A DNA stretch of 49,158 bases from Muricomes sp049840515 (lineage in GTDB: Bacteria > Bacillota > Clostridia > Lachnospirales > Lachnospiraceae): the NCBI GenBank assembly GCA_049840515.1, contig JASGKW010000012.1, positions 1 to 49,158 on the forward strand. Direction: 5' to 3'. The position numbers were made by a program, and so were the translations under genes. Shown in pieces: positions 32,770 to 41,524 of the stretch. The notes under the pieces are model-generated. The model was given only the letters and a program-made list of their open reading frames with translations. It was not told the DNA's origin and ran no database searches. The number at the start of each line of letters is the position of its first letter. Positions within the stretch are counted from its first letter, which is position 1.

Positions 32770-35135
32770 CTATTGTTTCTCAGCATACGCTTTTATATTC
32801 GAAGCATTGACCAACTTCTGTACATCATTTCCGTCAACTACTACCAGAGTAGGTGCCTGCATGATGCCATATTGTCTGACAAGCTCTGCATTCTCCTCGG
32901 CAGCAATTATCTCATAGTTTATATTTGCTTTCTCCAGTGAACTTTCTGCGATTTTACAATTTGGGCAGGTTTTCGTTGTAAACAAAAACAGTTTAGCATC
33001 CTCCGCCGAAGTTGAAACTTCTGTCTCAATTTTCTCTTCCGCCTTGCTGTTCAAGTGAGGATGGGAATGAGAAATATCATAAACCCTGCGGTCTTTATAT
33101 TCCTGAGTTTTTCCGTCATTCCAGTTTTTCACCGGACGGTAATATCCTGTAATACGGCTGTAAACCTCTGTCTCTTCACCGCAGTCAGGGCATGTAAAGT
33201 GCTCACCTGTAATATAACCATGATTTCTGCAGATAGAATAAGTGGGTGACATTGTATAATAAGGCAGTTTATAATTTTCTGCAATCTTTTTCACCAGCGA
33301 TGCCGCAGATTTCCAGTTCGGAAGCTTTTCACCCAGGAAAGTGTGGAACACTGTGCCGGATGTATATAATGTCTGCAGTTCATCCTGAATATCCAGAGCT
33401 TCAAACACATCTTCCGTGTAACTTACCGGCAGATGAGAGCTGTTTGTATAGTAAGGAGTTCCATCGCCTTCTGCCGCAGTAATGATGCCCGGGAACTGTG
33501 CAACGTCGTGTTTTGCAAGACGGTATGTTGTAGACTCGGCAGGTGTGGCTTCCAGATTATACAAATCACCGTATGTTTGCTGATAATCAGACAGACGCTC
33601 TCTCATGTGATTCAGAACATTTTTGGTAAACTGCTGTGCAGCCGCATCTGTCATATCTTTTCCAATCCATTTGGCATTTAAGGCAGCTTCATTCATACCA
33701 ATCAGCCCGATGGTAGAAAAATGGTTGTCAAGAGAGCCGAGATATCTCTTTGTGTATGGGTACAGACCCTCATCCAGCAGCTTGGAAATGACTACTCTCT
33801 TTGTGTGGAGAGATCTGGCTGCAATATCCATCATTTTATTAAGGCGTTTGTAAAAACCAGCCTCGTCGGAAGACATATAAGCAATCCTCGGCATGTTAAT
33901 TGTAACAACACCGATGGAGCCTGTGCTCTCACCGCTGCCGAAGAAGCCTCCTGATTTTTTCCGCAGTCCCGGAGGTCCAGGCGCAGACGGCAGCACATAC
34001 TTCTGACGTCACTTGGCTCCAGTTCACTGTTAATATAATTTGAAAAATATGGTGTTCCATATTTTGCTGTCATCTCAAAGAGGAGGCGGTTATTCTCCGT
34101 ATCGCTCCAGTCAAAATCCCGGGTGATAGAATAGGTTGGGATTGGATACTGGAATCCTCTGCCCTGGGAATCTCCCTCTATCATGGTCTCGATAAACGCC
34201 TTGTTAATCATATTCATTTCAGCTTTACAGTCTCCATATGTAAAGCTCTGTTCTTCTCCGCCTACAATAGCAGGAAGATGTGCCAGGTCAGCCGGCACAG
34301 TCCAATCCAGTGTGATATTGGAAAATGGCGCCTGTGTTCCCCAGCGTGACGGCATATTAACCCCGTACACAAAAGACTCAATGCATTTCTTTACTTCAGG
34401 GTAGGTCAGATTGCCGGCCTTAACAAAAGGAGCCAGATATGTGTCAAAGGAAGAAAAAGCCTGAGCTCCCGCCCACTCATTCTGCATAATTCCTAAAAAG
34501 TTTACCATCTGATTGCAGAGTACACTCAGATGCTTTGCCGGAGCTGATGTGATTCGTCCCGGAACTCCGCCGAGTCCCTCCTGGATAAGCTGTTTTAATG
34601 ACCAGCCTGCACAGTATCCTGTCAGCATAGACAAATCGTGGAGGTGAATATCTGCATTTTTATGAGCATTTCCAATCTCCTCATCGTAAATCTCTGAAAG
34701 CCAGTAATTTGCTGTAATCGCCCCTGAGTTGCTCAAAATCAGTCCGCCCACAGAATAGGTGACTGTGGAGTTCTCTTTTACTCTCCAGTCAGTAACCTTT
34801 ACATAGCTGTCTACAATCTCCTTATAGTCAAGTAAGGTGGAATTCAGATTACGAATCTTCTCCCGCTGCTTCCTGTACAAGATATAACCTTTTGCAATGT
34901 CTGCATATCCGGCTTTAATCAGCACGGCTTCCACACTATCCTGAACATCTTCCACAGAAACAAGATTGTTCTTTATCTTAGGCTCAAAATCAGCGGTAAC
35001 CTTTAACGCAAGTAAATCAATGATATCCTGATTATACTGCTTATCCTGAGCTTCAAAAGCCTTTCTTATGGCTTCACAAATCTTCAACAGGTTAAAATCC
35101 GTTATCTTTCCATCTCTTTTTGTCACTTGATACAT
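32770..35135 (-). CDS. nrdD: Anaerobic ribonucleotide reductase with C-terminal redoxin domain (one frameshift near 33966)
   Basis: Class III reductase making dNTPs. An N-terminal ATP-cone (MYQVTKRDGKITDFNLLKICEAI) senses dATP/ATP. The catalytic barrel includes DIHLHDLSMLTGYCAGW and NMPSRWGTQAPFSN. The zinc site is CRNHGYITGEHFTCPDCG, and the glycyl radical is in SRITGYYRP. After this a thioredoxin/glutaredoxin-like domain of ~75 residues is appended (FTTKTCPNCKIAESSL..YGIMQAPTLVV, redox motif CPNC). One missing base in CGGGACTGCGG near 33966 restores LRLDLRE(x)LRKKSGGFFGSGESTGSIGVV; total ~785 aa. trxB follows at once. Confidence 0.95.
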
Positions 35136-35210
35136 ATCGTATACCAGCCCCTTTCTCCCATTAAAATCATCTCATTTTTACCAATTTTTATCAATTAGCT
35201 GTTTAGGAAT

Positions 35211-35239
35211 ATTCTATCACTGCCATCTTTCCTTGTCAA
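35211..35239 (-). promoter_or_regulatory. Promoter of nrdD-trxB
   Basis: Minus strand -35 TTGACA (35234-35239), 17-base spacer, -10 TAGAAT (35211-35216), ~75 bases before the nrdD start. Confidence 0.78.
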
Positions 35240-35249
35240 CCGGAACAAA

Positions 35250-35292
35250 CAACATATAGTATTGTGATTTTTAACAAAAATCTATATATTGT
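35250..35292 (-). promoter_or_regulatory. Candidate pair of NrdR boxes upstream of nrdD
   Basis: Two related AT-rich 16-mers, CAACATATAGTATTGT (35250-35265) and AAAATCTATATATTGT (35277-35292), resemble the NrdR consensus acaCwAtATATwGtgt. They lie just upstream of the -35 box. Spacing is 27 bp, a little under the usual 31-32, so I am only moderately sure. The rest of 35293-35420 is AT-rich without a gene. Confidence 0.5.
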
Positions 35293-35423
35293 TTGACAAT
35301 AGATAATTTTGTATATATGATTTTTTTGCCCTTCCGTCCGGAAATGGGATTTTTTTACAATTAATCACACAAAAATCACTTCATTTGCTTTTATATGTCT
35401 GAAAATAACGCTTTTTTCGTGTA

Positions 35424-35456
35424 TAAAAAGGAGCCTGATACACCAGCCCAGGCTCC
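35424..35456 (-). terminator. Terminator of the opp operon
   Basis: Minus strand GGAGCCTGG...CAGGCTCC stem (8 perfect pairs) followed by TTTTTAT, ~25 bases after the oppF stop. Confidence 0.88.
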
Positions 35457-35480
35457 CGCTTTCTCTCTTTATTCCTAATT

Positions 35481-36446
35481 TTATTTACATAAATAACATG
35501 CCACTCTGTGTCCTGGTTCTACTTCTTTCAATTCCGGCATATGCTCTCTGCACTGTGTCATTGCATAAGGGCATCTCTCCACAAACCGGCAGCAGTCCTT
35601 TGGATTGATGGGGCTTGGTATCTCCCCGGATATGGCAATCCGCTGGCTCTCTTTTGCTTTCTGCGGGTCTGCGATAGGTATGGAAGATAACAATGCCTGT
35701 GTATAAGGGTGTATCGGGTTTTTATACAAAGTGTCTGAATCCGCGGACTCTACAATTGTACCCAGATACATTACAACAACTTTATCTGAAATATATTTTA
35801 CCACACTGAGGTCATGGGCGATAAACAAATAGGTTAAATCCATCTCCTCCTGGAGATTTTTCAGCATATTGATAACCTGCGCCTGGATGGACACGTCCAG
35901 CGCGGAGATAGGCTCATCACAGACAATAAACTGAGGGTCCACCGCCAGTGCTCTTGCGATTCCGATACGCTGTCTCTGCCCGCCGCTGAACTCGTGTGAG
36001 AAACGTGACATATGGTCTCTGCCAAGTCCAACCTTTTCCAGCAGTGCCTGTACTTTCTCATCTACTTCTGCGTTGCTTAAGTTTGTGTGCAGGCGAACCC
36101 CTTCTCCCACAATATCTTTTACCGTCATTCTGGGATTCAGAGAAGAATAAGGATTCTGAAAAATCATCTGTACATTTTTACAAAATTCCTTGTGCTCCGC
36201 CTTTGAGTATTTCATAATGTCCTTGCCATTATAATAAATATTTCCTTCTGTAGGCTCGTATAATTTTACAAGACATCTGCCTGTGGTGGATTTTCCGCAG
36301 CCAGACTCGCCTACAAGCCCCACAGTCTCTCCTCTTTGGATGTCAAAGGAAACACTGTCCACAGCTTTTAGAACCTCATTCTTTGATATTGTAAAATATT
36401 TGCTCAGCTGGTTTACACGCACCAGCGGCTCTCTGCTATTTTCCAT
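35481..36446 (-). CDS. oppF: Oligopeptide ABC transporter ATPase OppF
   Basis: A 321-aa ATPase. Walker A GESGCGKST, signature FSGGQRQRIGIARALAV, Walker B FIVCDEPISALDVSIQAQ, switch AHDLSVV, and the C-terminal oligopeptide extension with three cysteines (CCRFVERCPYAMTQC) that binds an iron-sulfur cluster in related proteins. ATG 36446 is preferred, 6 bases inside the longest frame, because GGAGG then has proper spacing. It overlaps oppD by 11 bp and is the last gene before the terminator. Confidence 0.95.
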   Translation of the reverse strand: MENSREPLVRVNQLSKYFTISKNEVLKAVDSVSFDIQRGETVGLVGESGCGKSTTGRCLVKLYEPTEGNIYYNGKDIMKYSKAEHKEFCKNVQMIFQNPYSSLNPRMTVKDIVGEGVRLHTNLSNAEVDEKVQALLEKVGLGRDHMSRFSHEFSGGQRQRIGIARALAVDPQFIVCDEPISALDVSIQAQVINMLKNLQEEMDLTYLFIAHDLSVVKYISDKVVVMYLGTIVESADSDTLYKNPIHPYTQALLSSIPIADPQKAKESQRIAISGEIPSPINPKDCCRFVERCPYAMTQCREHMPELKEVEPGHRVACYLCK

Positions 36447-37467
36447 TGCCATCCTCCTTTATCTCACCGCTTACTAAATCCACTTCCGGTGCATCTTCAT
36501 GCCAAAGCCAGCAGCAGGAGCGATGACCCTCTGCAATTTTATATTCCTCAGGGAATGTTTCATTACAGATTTCCATGCAATACTCACATCTGGCAGCAAA
36601 AGGACATCCCGCTGGAGGATTAAATAAATCTGGAGGAGTTCCCTTGATAGGAGTCAGCTTTTCTCCTTTTTCCATATCCAGTTTTGCAATGGACTTTAAA
36701 AGTCCTGCTGTATATGGATGCTTTGTGCGGTAGAAAATATCTTCAACCGTACCTCTTTCTACAATCTTACCGCCATACATAACCATAACCCGGTCGCACA
36801 GCTTTGCGATAACTCCCAAATCATGTGTGATGAGGATAATGGATACATTGAACTTCTCTTTCATTTCTTTTAGAAGCTCCAGAATCTGTGCTTCTATGGT
36901 TACATCCAGAGACGTGGTTGGCTCATCCGCTATGACTACACTTGGATTTCCAACCAAGGCCATGGCAATCATAATACGCTGTTTCATTCCGCCGCTCAGC
37001 TCATGGGGATACTGGCCATATCTGCGTGCCGCATCTGAAATTCCAACAGTAGACAGAATATCCAGCGCTTTCTGTTTCTTTTGCTCTTTGCTCAGACTTT
37101 TGTCATACACAAAGATTTCTTCTATTTGCTTTCCAACTTTCATCGTGGGGTTGAGGGAGGTCATCGGGTCCTGGAAAATAAAGCTTATTTCCTTTCCTCT
37201 GATGGCTCTCATTTCCTTCTCACTTTTCTTAAGCAGTTCCTCGCCTTTATATTTAATAGAAGAGTCCCCGCTGAAAAATCCCGGCGGTTCCGGGTTCAGG
37301 CGCAGGATGCACTGGCAGGTTACACTCTTTCCGCAGCCTGACTCACCTACAACACCCACAATCTCTCCCTGTTCTATATCAAAACTTACATCTCTCACTG
37401 ACTGTACAACGCCGCCATATGTCTTAAAGGAGAACGTTACATGATTCAGCTCTAATAATTTACTCAT
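36436..37467 (-). CDS. oppD: Oligopeptide ABC transporter ATPase OppD
   Basis: A 343-aa ATPase, the second nucleotide-binding subunit. Walker A GESGCGKSV (final S/V differs from the usual ST, normal for OppD), signature ELSGGMKQRIMIAMALVG, Walker B VVIADEPTTSLDVTIEAQ, switch THDLGVIA, and a cysteine-rich C-terminal extension CPFAARCEYCMEIC. It lies 13 bp after oppC in the standard order oppA-B-C-D-F. Confidence 0.96.
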   Translation of the reverse strand: MSKLLELNHVTFSFKTYGGVVQSVRDVSFDIEQGEIVGVVGESGCGKSVTCQCILRLNPEPPGFFSGDSSIKYKGEELLKKSEKEMRAIRGKEISFIFQDPMTSLNPTMKVGKQIEEIFVYDKSLSKEQKKQKALDILSTVGISDAARRYGQYPHELSGGMKQRIMIAMALVGNPSVVIADEPTTSLDVTIEAQILELLKEMKEKFNVSIILITHDLGVIAKLCDRVMVMYGGKIVERGTVEDIFYRTKHPYTAGLLKSIAKLDMEKGEKLTPIKGTPPDLFNPPAGCPFAARCEYCMEICNETFPEEYKIAEGHRSCCWLWHEDAPEVDLVSGEIKEDGNGK

Positions 37468-37480
37468 CTATTGGTTCCTC

Positions 37481-38404
37481 CTATTCCGTTCCTCTAAGTT
37501 TCGGATCAAATGCATCCCGAAGTCCATCACCCAAAAGGTTCAGGGCCAGCATTGTAGTACAGATAAAGAATGCCGGGATAAACAGCTCATGAGGTGCCAC
37601 TCTGAGCATTTTTGTTCCCTCTTTTGCAAGAATACCCCAACTGCTGTTCGGAGGAGAAATACCAAGCCCGATATAACTCAAAAAGGCTTCCTGGAAAATT
37701 GCATTTGGAATTGCAAGAGTCAGGTTGGTAATCAAGATTCCCATGATATTGGGAAGAATATGTTTGATGATAATTGTAAAATTGGATACTCCGAGAACTT
37801 TGGCAGCAGCTACAAAATCCTGCTCTTTTTGCTTCAGCACTTCTCCCCGGACAACACGGCAGGTTCCAATCCAGCCCACAATAATCATGGCTATAATCAA
37901 GCTCTGTATACCTGCTCCTAAAACTACCATAACAAGAATTGTAACGATAAGACTGGGGATACCATAAACCACATCCACAACCCTCATGATAAACATATCA
38001 ATTTTGCCGCCATAGTACCCTGACACACCGCCAATCAGAGAACCAACTACGGTATTAATCAGTGTCGCAATAAAACCGATTGCCAGAGAAACTCTGGCGC
38101 CCATCCAGACGCGCACCCACAAATCTCTTCCAAGTGCATCTGTTCCAAACCAGTTTTCTTTTGAAATAAAATGATGCATCGCATCCGCATTTTGTTTTGC
38201 CATATCATGGCTGCTCAAAATAGGAGCAAAAATTGCCAGCAGTACATATAACCCTATGACTACGAGGGAGAAAAATGCTACCCGGTTCTGGCGGATTCTT
38301 CTCCATGCGTCCTGCCAGTATGACAGATTCGGTCTGGATATGGATTCCATCCGCTCACTGTTTTTTCCGATTATTTTAAACTTGTCTTTTGAAATTGTCT
38401 CCAT
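37481..38404 (-). CDS. oppC: Oligopeptide ABC transporter permease OppC
   Basis: A 307-aa permease with six membrane helices and an N-terminal OppC domain (RPNLSYWQDAWRRIRQNRVAFFSLVVIGLYVLLAIFAPIL). FGTDALGRDLWVRVWMGARVSL is a characteristic OppC/DppC signature, and the EAA-like coupling loop is VVRGEVLKQKEQDFVAAAKVLGVSN. GGAG precedes the ATG. It pairs with OppB to form the translocation channel. Confidence 0.96.
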   Translation of the reverse strand: METISKDKFKIIGKNSERMESISRPNLSYWQDAWRRIRQNRVAFFSLVVIGLYVLLAIFAPILSSHDMAKQNADAMHHFISKENWFGTDALGRDLWVRVWMGARVSLAIGFIATLINTVVGSLIGGVSGYYGGKIDMFIMRVVDVVYGIPSLIVTILVMVVLGAGIQSLIIAMIIVGWIGTCRVVRGEVLKQKEQDFVAAAKVLGVSNFTIIIKHILPNIMGILITNLTLAIPNAIFQEAFLSYIGLGISPPNSSWGILAKEGTKMLRVAPHELFIPAFFICTTMLALNLLGDGLRDAFDPKLRGTE

Positions 38405-38415
38405 TTTATCTCCAC

Positions 38416-39336
38416 CTACTTCCCTGCCAGACGCACTCTTGGATCAACAAAACCATACACAATGTCTACTATCATGTTGGCTATAACAAGAAATGTACCA
38501 TAGAAAATTGTCATTCCCAGTATCATTGTATAGTCCAGCATCTGAACGCTTTCCACATAGTATTTACCCATACCGGGGATAGCAAACAGTGACTCGATTA
38601 CGAAAGTACCTGTCAGCACTGCGGCTACAATGGGACCTAATATGGTAATAACAGGCATAATTGCATTTCTCATCTGATGTTTCAGTGTAATCCTTGTTTT
38701 TGACAATCCTTTTGCCTTGGCTGTCTTAATATAATCCTGCTCCACAACCTCCAGCATACCGGCTCTCATAAGTCTGGATACGCTGGCCAGTGTATAGAAG
38801 CCGATTGCCACCGATGGAAGAATCGTATAACGCAAGCCCAGATACTGTGCTACCGGGAGCAGTCCCCATTTAATTCCGAAGAAATACTGCAGTATAGAAC
38901 CCATAATGAAATCTGGTACGGATGTACCAATGATTGCAATAAGAATACAGACGAAATCCAGTTTTTTGCCTCTGTTCAATGCTGCAATAATTCCCAGCAC
39001 CAAACCGAAAGAAATGGCAAACACCAGCGCCCTCACTCCCAAATCAAAAGAATACGGGAAGGAGCCTTTGATTGTATCCACAACCGTGCGGTTTGTGTAT
39101 TTCATGGAATACCCCAGATTTCCATGAACCAAATTGTTCAGATAAGTCACATATTGCATAGGAAGAGGCTTATCCAGCCCATAGTATGCCTCCAGATTGG
39201 CATGTATTTCTGCTGTCATCTTACCATTGCTGAACGGATCTCCGGGCATTAATCTGACCAGAAAAAATACAACCGTAATCAACAGGAGAATGGTAATAAC
39301 AGACATTCCGACCCTTTTCAAAATATATTTTGTCAT
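38416..39336 (-). CDS. oppB: Oligopeptide ABC transporter permease OppB
   Basis: A 306-aa permease with six helices. It begins KYILKRVGMSVITILLLITVVFFLVRLMPGDPFS, the standard OppB/DppB N-terminus, and has the coupling loop MRAGMLEVVEQDYIKTAKAKGLSK. ATG 39336 is chosen since AAAGGA lies ~9 bases upstream; the frame opens at 39357. It starts ~200 bp after oppA, across a stem-loop that may set the ratio of OppA to the rest. Confidence 0.95.
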   Translation of the reverse strand: MTKYILKRVGMSVITILLLITVVFFLVRLMPGDPFSNGKMTAEIHANLEAYYGLDKPLPMQYVTYLNNLVHGNLGYSMKYTNRTVVDTIKGSFPYSFDLGVRALVFAISFGLVLGIIAALNRGKKLDFVCILIAIIGTSVPDFIMGSILQYFFGIKWGLLPVAQYLGLRYTILPSVAIGFYTLASVSRLMRAGMLEVVEQDYIKTAKAKGLSKTRITLKHQMRNAIMPVITILGPIVAAVLTGTFVIESLFAIPGMGKYYVESVQMLDYTMILGMTIFYGTFLVIANMIVDIVYGFVDPRVRLAGK

Positions 39337-39484
39337 AGCCGTATTTCCTTTCTTCATCTCTCTTCTTCACTGAATATAAGTAGGTTCACTTACTCAAAAA
39401 TGAATATAATTATATTCGGTGAACCCCTGCAGGAACGAAAACTTTCCCTGCGTGTACAAATAAATATACTTCCCCTCAACACAT

Positions 39485-39511
39485 CAAGACGGCAGCTAAA
39501 CTGCCGTCTTG
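39485..39511 (-). promoter_or_regulatory. Stem-loop between oppA and oppB (processing/attenuation)
   Basis: A perfect 11-bp stem CAAGACGGCAG / CTGCCGTCTTG with loop CTAAA, ~27 bases after the oppA stop. No T-run follows, so it is more likely a 3'-stabilising or partial-termination hairpin that keeps OppA in excess, as in many opp operons. Confidence 0.7.
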
Positions 39512-39537
39512 AATACACTTATAAATTCTCTGATCTT

Positions 39538-41175
39538 CTAGTCCTCAAAATATGCATGTACGAAATCATAGTTAATACCTACAAAGTAAGTTTTAAGACC
39601 TTTCAGTTTTTCGCTGGTCAGCATTTCTTTCTGGCGCAGCTGAAGAGGTGCCACAACTCCGTCCTCACAAAATGTTTTCTCTGCTGCAAAGAGAGCGTCC
39701 ATTCTTTCTTTCGGATCTGTTGTTGTATTAGACAGCTTAATGTAGTTGTCATATGTCTCGCTGGAATATGCAGCATGGTTGTAGCTTGAATCTGTTGTCC
39801 AAAGCTCCAAGTAAGAAATCGGGTCCGGGTAGTCAGGAACCCAGCCTGTTATAACCATCTGATAATCCAGGTCTGCTTCCATCTGAAGTCTTTGTTTGTA
39901 TGGAACCTGCTTGATGTTGATTTTGATTCCCAGGTTTTCCTGAAGCTGAGACTGGATAACCTCTACTTCTTTTTTGTTATCTTCTGTATCACCTGTAAGA
40001 AGTTCAAGTGAAACGTCAGATGCGGATGTCAGTCCAAGGTCAGTCAATGCTGCCTGAAGATACTCTTTTGCCTTATCTACATCACCTTTTAATGGGAATG
40101 CTTCATATGGATACTCATCGCCATACTGTCCGTCTACACCATTTACCTGTGGAAGTACGTAACGAGTGTTTGGAGCGTAGATACCATCGTGGGATAATTT
40201 CACATAGTTATCACGGTCCAGTGCATAGTTAATTGCAAGTCTTAAGTTCTTGCTTGCCAGAGGGCTGCCTTCTGACTGGTTCATCATGATATAGTCATTG
40301 GCTCCGTCATAGTAAGGTGTTGTCTTTCCCTCATAATTGGCACTTAAGGATGTCGGTACATCTGCAAAGTCGAGCTCGCCTTCATCAAACATAGCAACCG
40401 CTGTAGCCTGCTCCTGAACTGTGAGAATCTCTGCGCCGTCCAGTTTTACACTTTCAGCATCCCAGTATTTGTCGTTCTTCTCTAATGTAATTCTGTCCCC
40501 ATGAGCCCATTTTGATACTTTAAAAGGACCATTGTATACGTTATTTTCCGGCTCTGCTGCAAAATCCTTGCCATATTTCTCAACCAAGTCCTGGCGGGTT
40601 GGTGCAAATGATGCATTGGAAAGCATCGCAAGGAAATACGGTGCAGGATGTTCCAGTGTGATAGCAACTGTAGAATCATCCGGTGCAGAAACACCAAGCT
40701 GGTCTACAGGCATCTCTCCTGAGTTAACTGCTGCCGCATTCTTAATAATCATACCGATAAATGCATACTCACTTGCTGTTGCAGGATCTTCCAGACGCTG
40801 AATACCGTACACGAAATCCTGTGCTGTAACTTTCTTACCGTCACTCCAGTAGCTCTCTCTCAATTTGAACGTATAAGTAAGTCCATCGTCAGATACTTCA
40901 TAGGACTCTGCCGCTGCAGGCTTTACGTCGCCCTCCTCATTTCTCATAAGGCCATCAAAAATGTGATAACATACTGTGGCACTTGGAATTGAGTTTGCAA
41001 GCTGCGGGTCCAGTGTAGGAGGCTCTGCTGTCAGTGAGTAGCGGATGATGTTACTGCTGGAACTGTCAGCTTTCTTGTCCTTATCATCTACTGATGATTT
41101 CGGAGTTGAACAGCCAGCCAGTGTGCCTACAACAAACGTTGCTGCCATTAGCACTGCAAGAATTTTCTTTTTCAT
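39538..41175 (-). CDS. oppA: Oligopeptide-binding lipoprotein OppA
   Basis: A 545-aa extracellular solute-binding protein (SBP family 5), first gene of oppABCDF. A lipoprotein signal peptide MKKKILAVLMAATFVVGTLAGC is visible, with lipobox LAGC at 19-22, so it is anchored to the membrane by Cys22. Family motifs are RYSLTAEPPTLDPQLANS, ESYEVSDDGLTYTFKLRE and SDGKKVTAQDFVYGIQRLEDP. AAAGGAGAG precedes the ATG. It delivers peptides to OppBC. The upstream region is AT-rich and contains a family 1 repeat ~175 bp away. Confidence 0.97.
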   Translation of the reverse strand: MKKKILAVLMAATFVVGTLAGCSTPKSSVDDKDKKADSSSSNIIRYSLTAEPPTLDPQLANSIPSATVCYHIFDGLMRNEEGDVKPAAAESYEVSDDGLTYTFKLRESYWSDGKKVTAQDFVYGIQRLEDPATASEYAFIGMIIKNAAAVNSGEMPVDQLGVSAPDDSTVAITLEHPAPYFLAMLSNASFAPTRQDLVEKYGKDFAAEPENNVYNGPFKVSKWAHGDRITLEKNDKYWDAESVKLDGAEILTVQEQATAVAMFDEGELDFADVPTSLSANYEGKTTPYYDGANDYIMMNQSEGSPLASKNLRLAINYALDRDNYVKLSHDGIYAPNTRYVLPQVNGVDGQYGDEYPYEAFPLKGDVDKAKEYLQAALTDLGLTSASDVSLELLTGDTEDNKKEVEVIQSQLQENLGIKINIKQVPYKQRLQMEADLDYQMVITGWVPDYPDPISYLELWTTDSSYNHAAYSSETYDNYIKLSNTTTDPKERMDALFAAEKTFCEDGVVAPLQLRQKEMLTSEKLKGLKTYFVGINYDFVHAYFED

Positions 41176-41349
41176 AAAATCTCTCCTTTTTTGTTTGTTT
41201 GGTAAATCTCCCTTTTATAATTTAATAAGCGTTCTCTTGGCTTATAAAATTATCAACAATATTTTACATTCCTTAACAAATATCCTATTTTATAATACCA
41301 CTTTGTTTATTATTTATCAATTCTAATATTTAAAAACTGTCGCATTTTT

Positions 41350-41524
41350 GTAACAGTTCAGCCATGCGCAGACATTTAAATAGAATATGTGCGAGCTCCC
41401 TTGCGACAGATTCTATTTAAATATCTGCATATGGCACTCTGCCATAAGCGAGGGTTTTTTAACTGCGTCAGCAGTGAAAAAGGCTGCAAAGCCGCCAACT
41501 CGAGCTGTATGGCTGAACTGTTAC
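41350..41524 (+). repeat. Family 1 structured repeat, copy 3 (full)
   Basis: A 175-bp copy bounded by GTAACAGTTCAGCCATGC and GGCTGAACTGTTAC. The hairpin GCAGACATTTAAATAGAAT / ATTCTATTTAAATATCTGC pairs with one mismatch; inner loop stem GCGAG/CTTGC. The constant half has AACTGCGTCAGCAGTGAAAA and GGCTGCAAAGCCGCC. The TAA of its right terminus is the stop codon of the GH127 gene. The gap 41176-41349 beyond it is AT-rich upstream DNA of oppA with no further feature seen. Confidence 0.9.

Noticed and set aside
41350..41524. Family 1 repeat considered as an integron attC site or retron ncRNA
   Set aside because: No integrase or reverse transcriptase is nearby and the copies are dispersed at unrelated genes. 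The attC core RYYYAAC/GTTRRRY pair is not clearly present.
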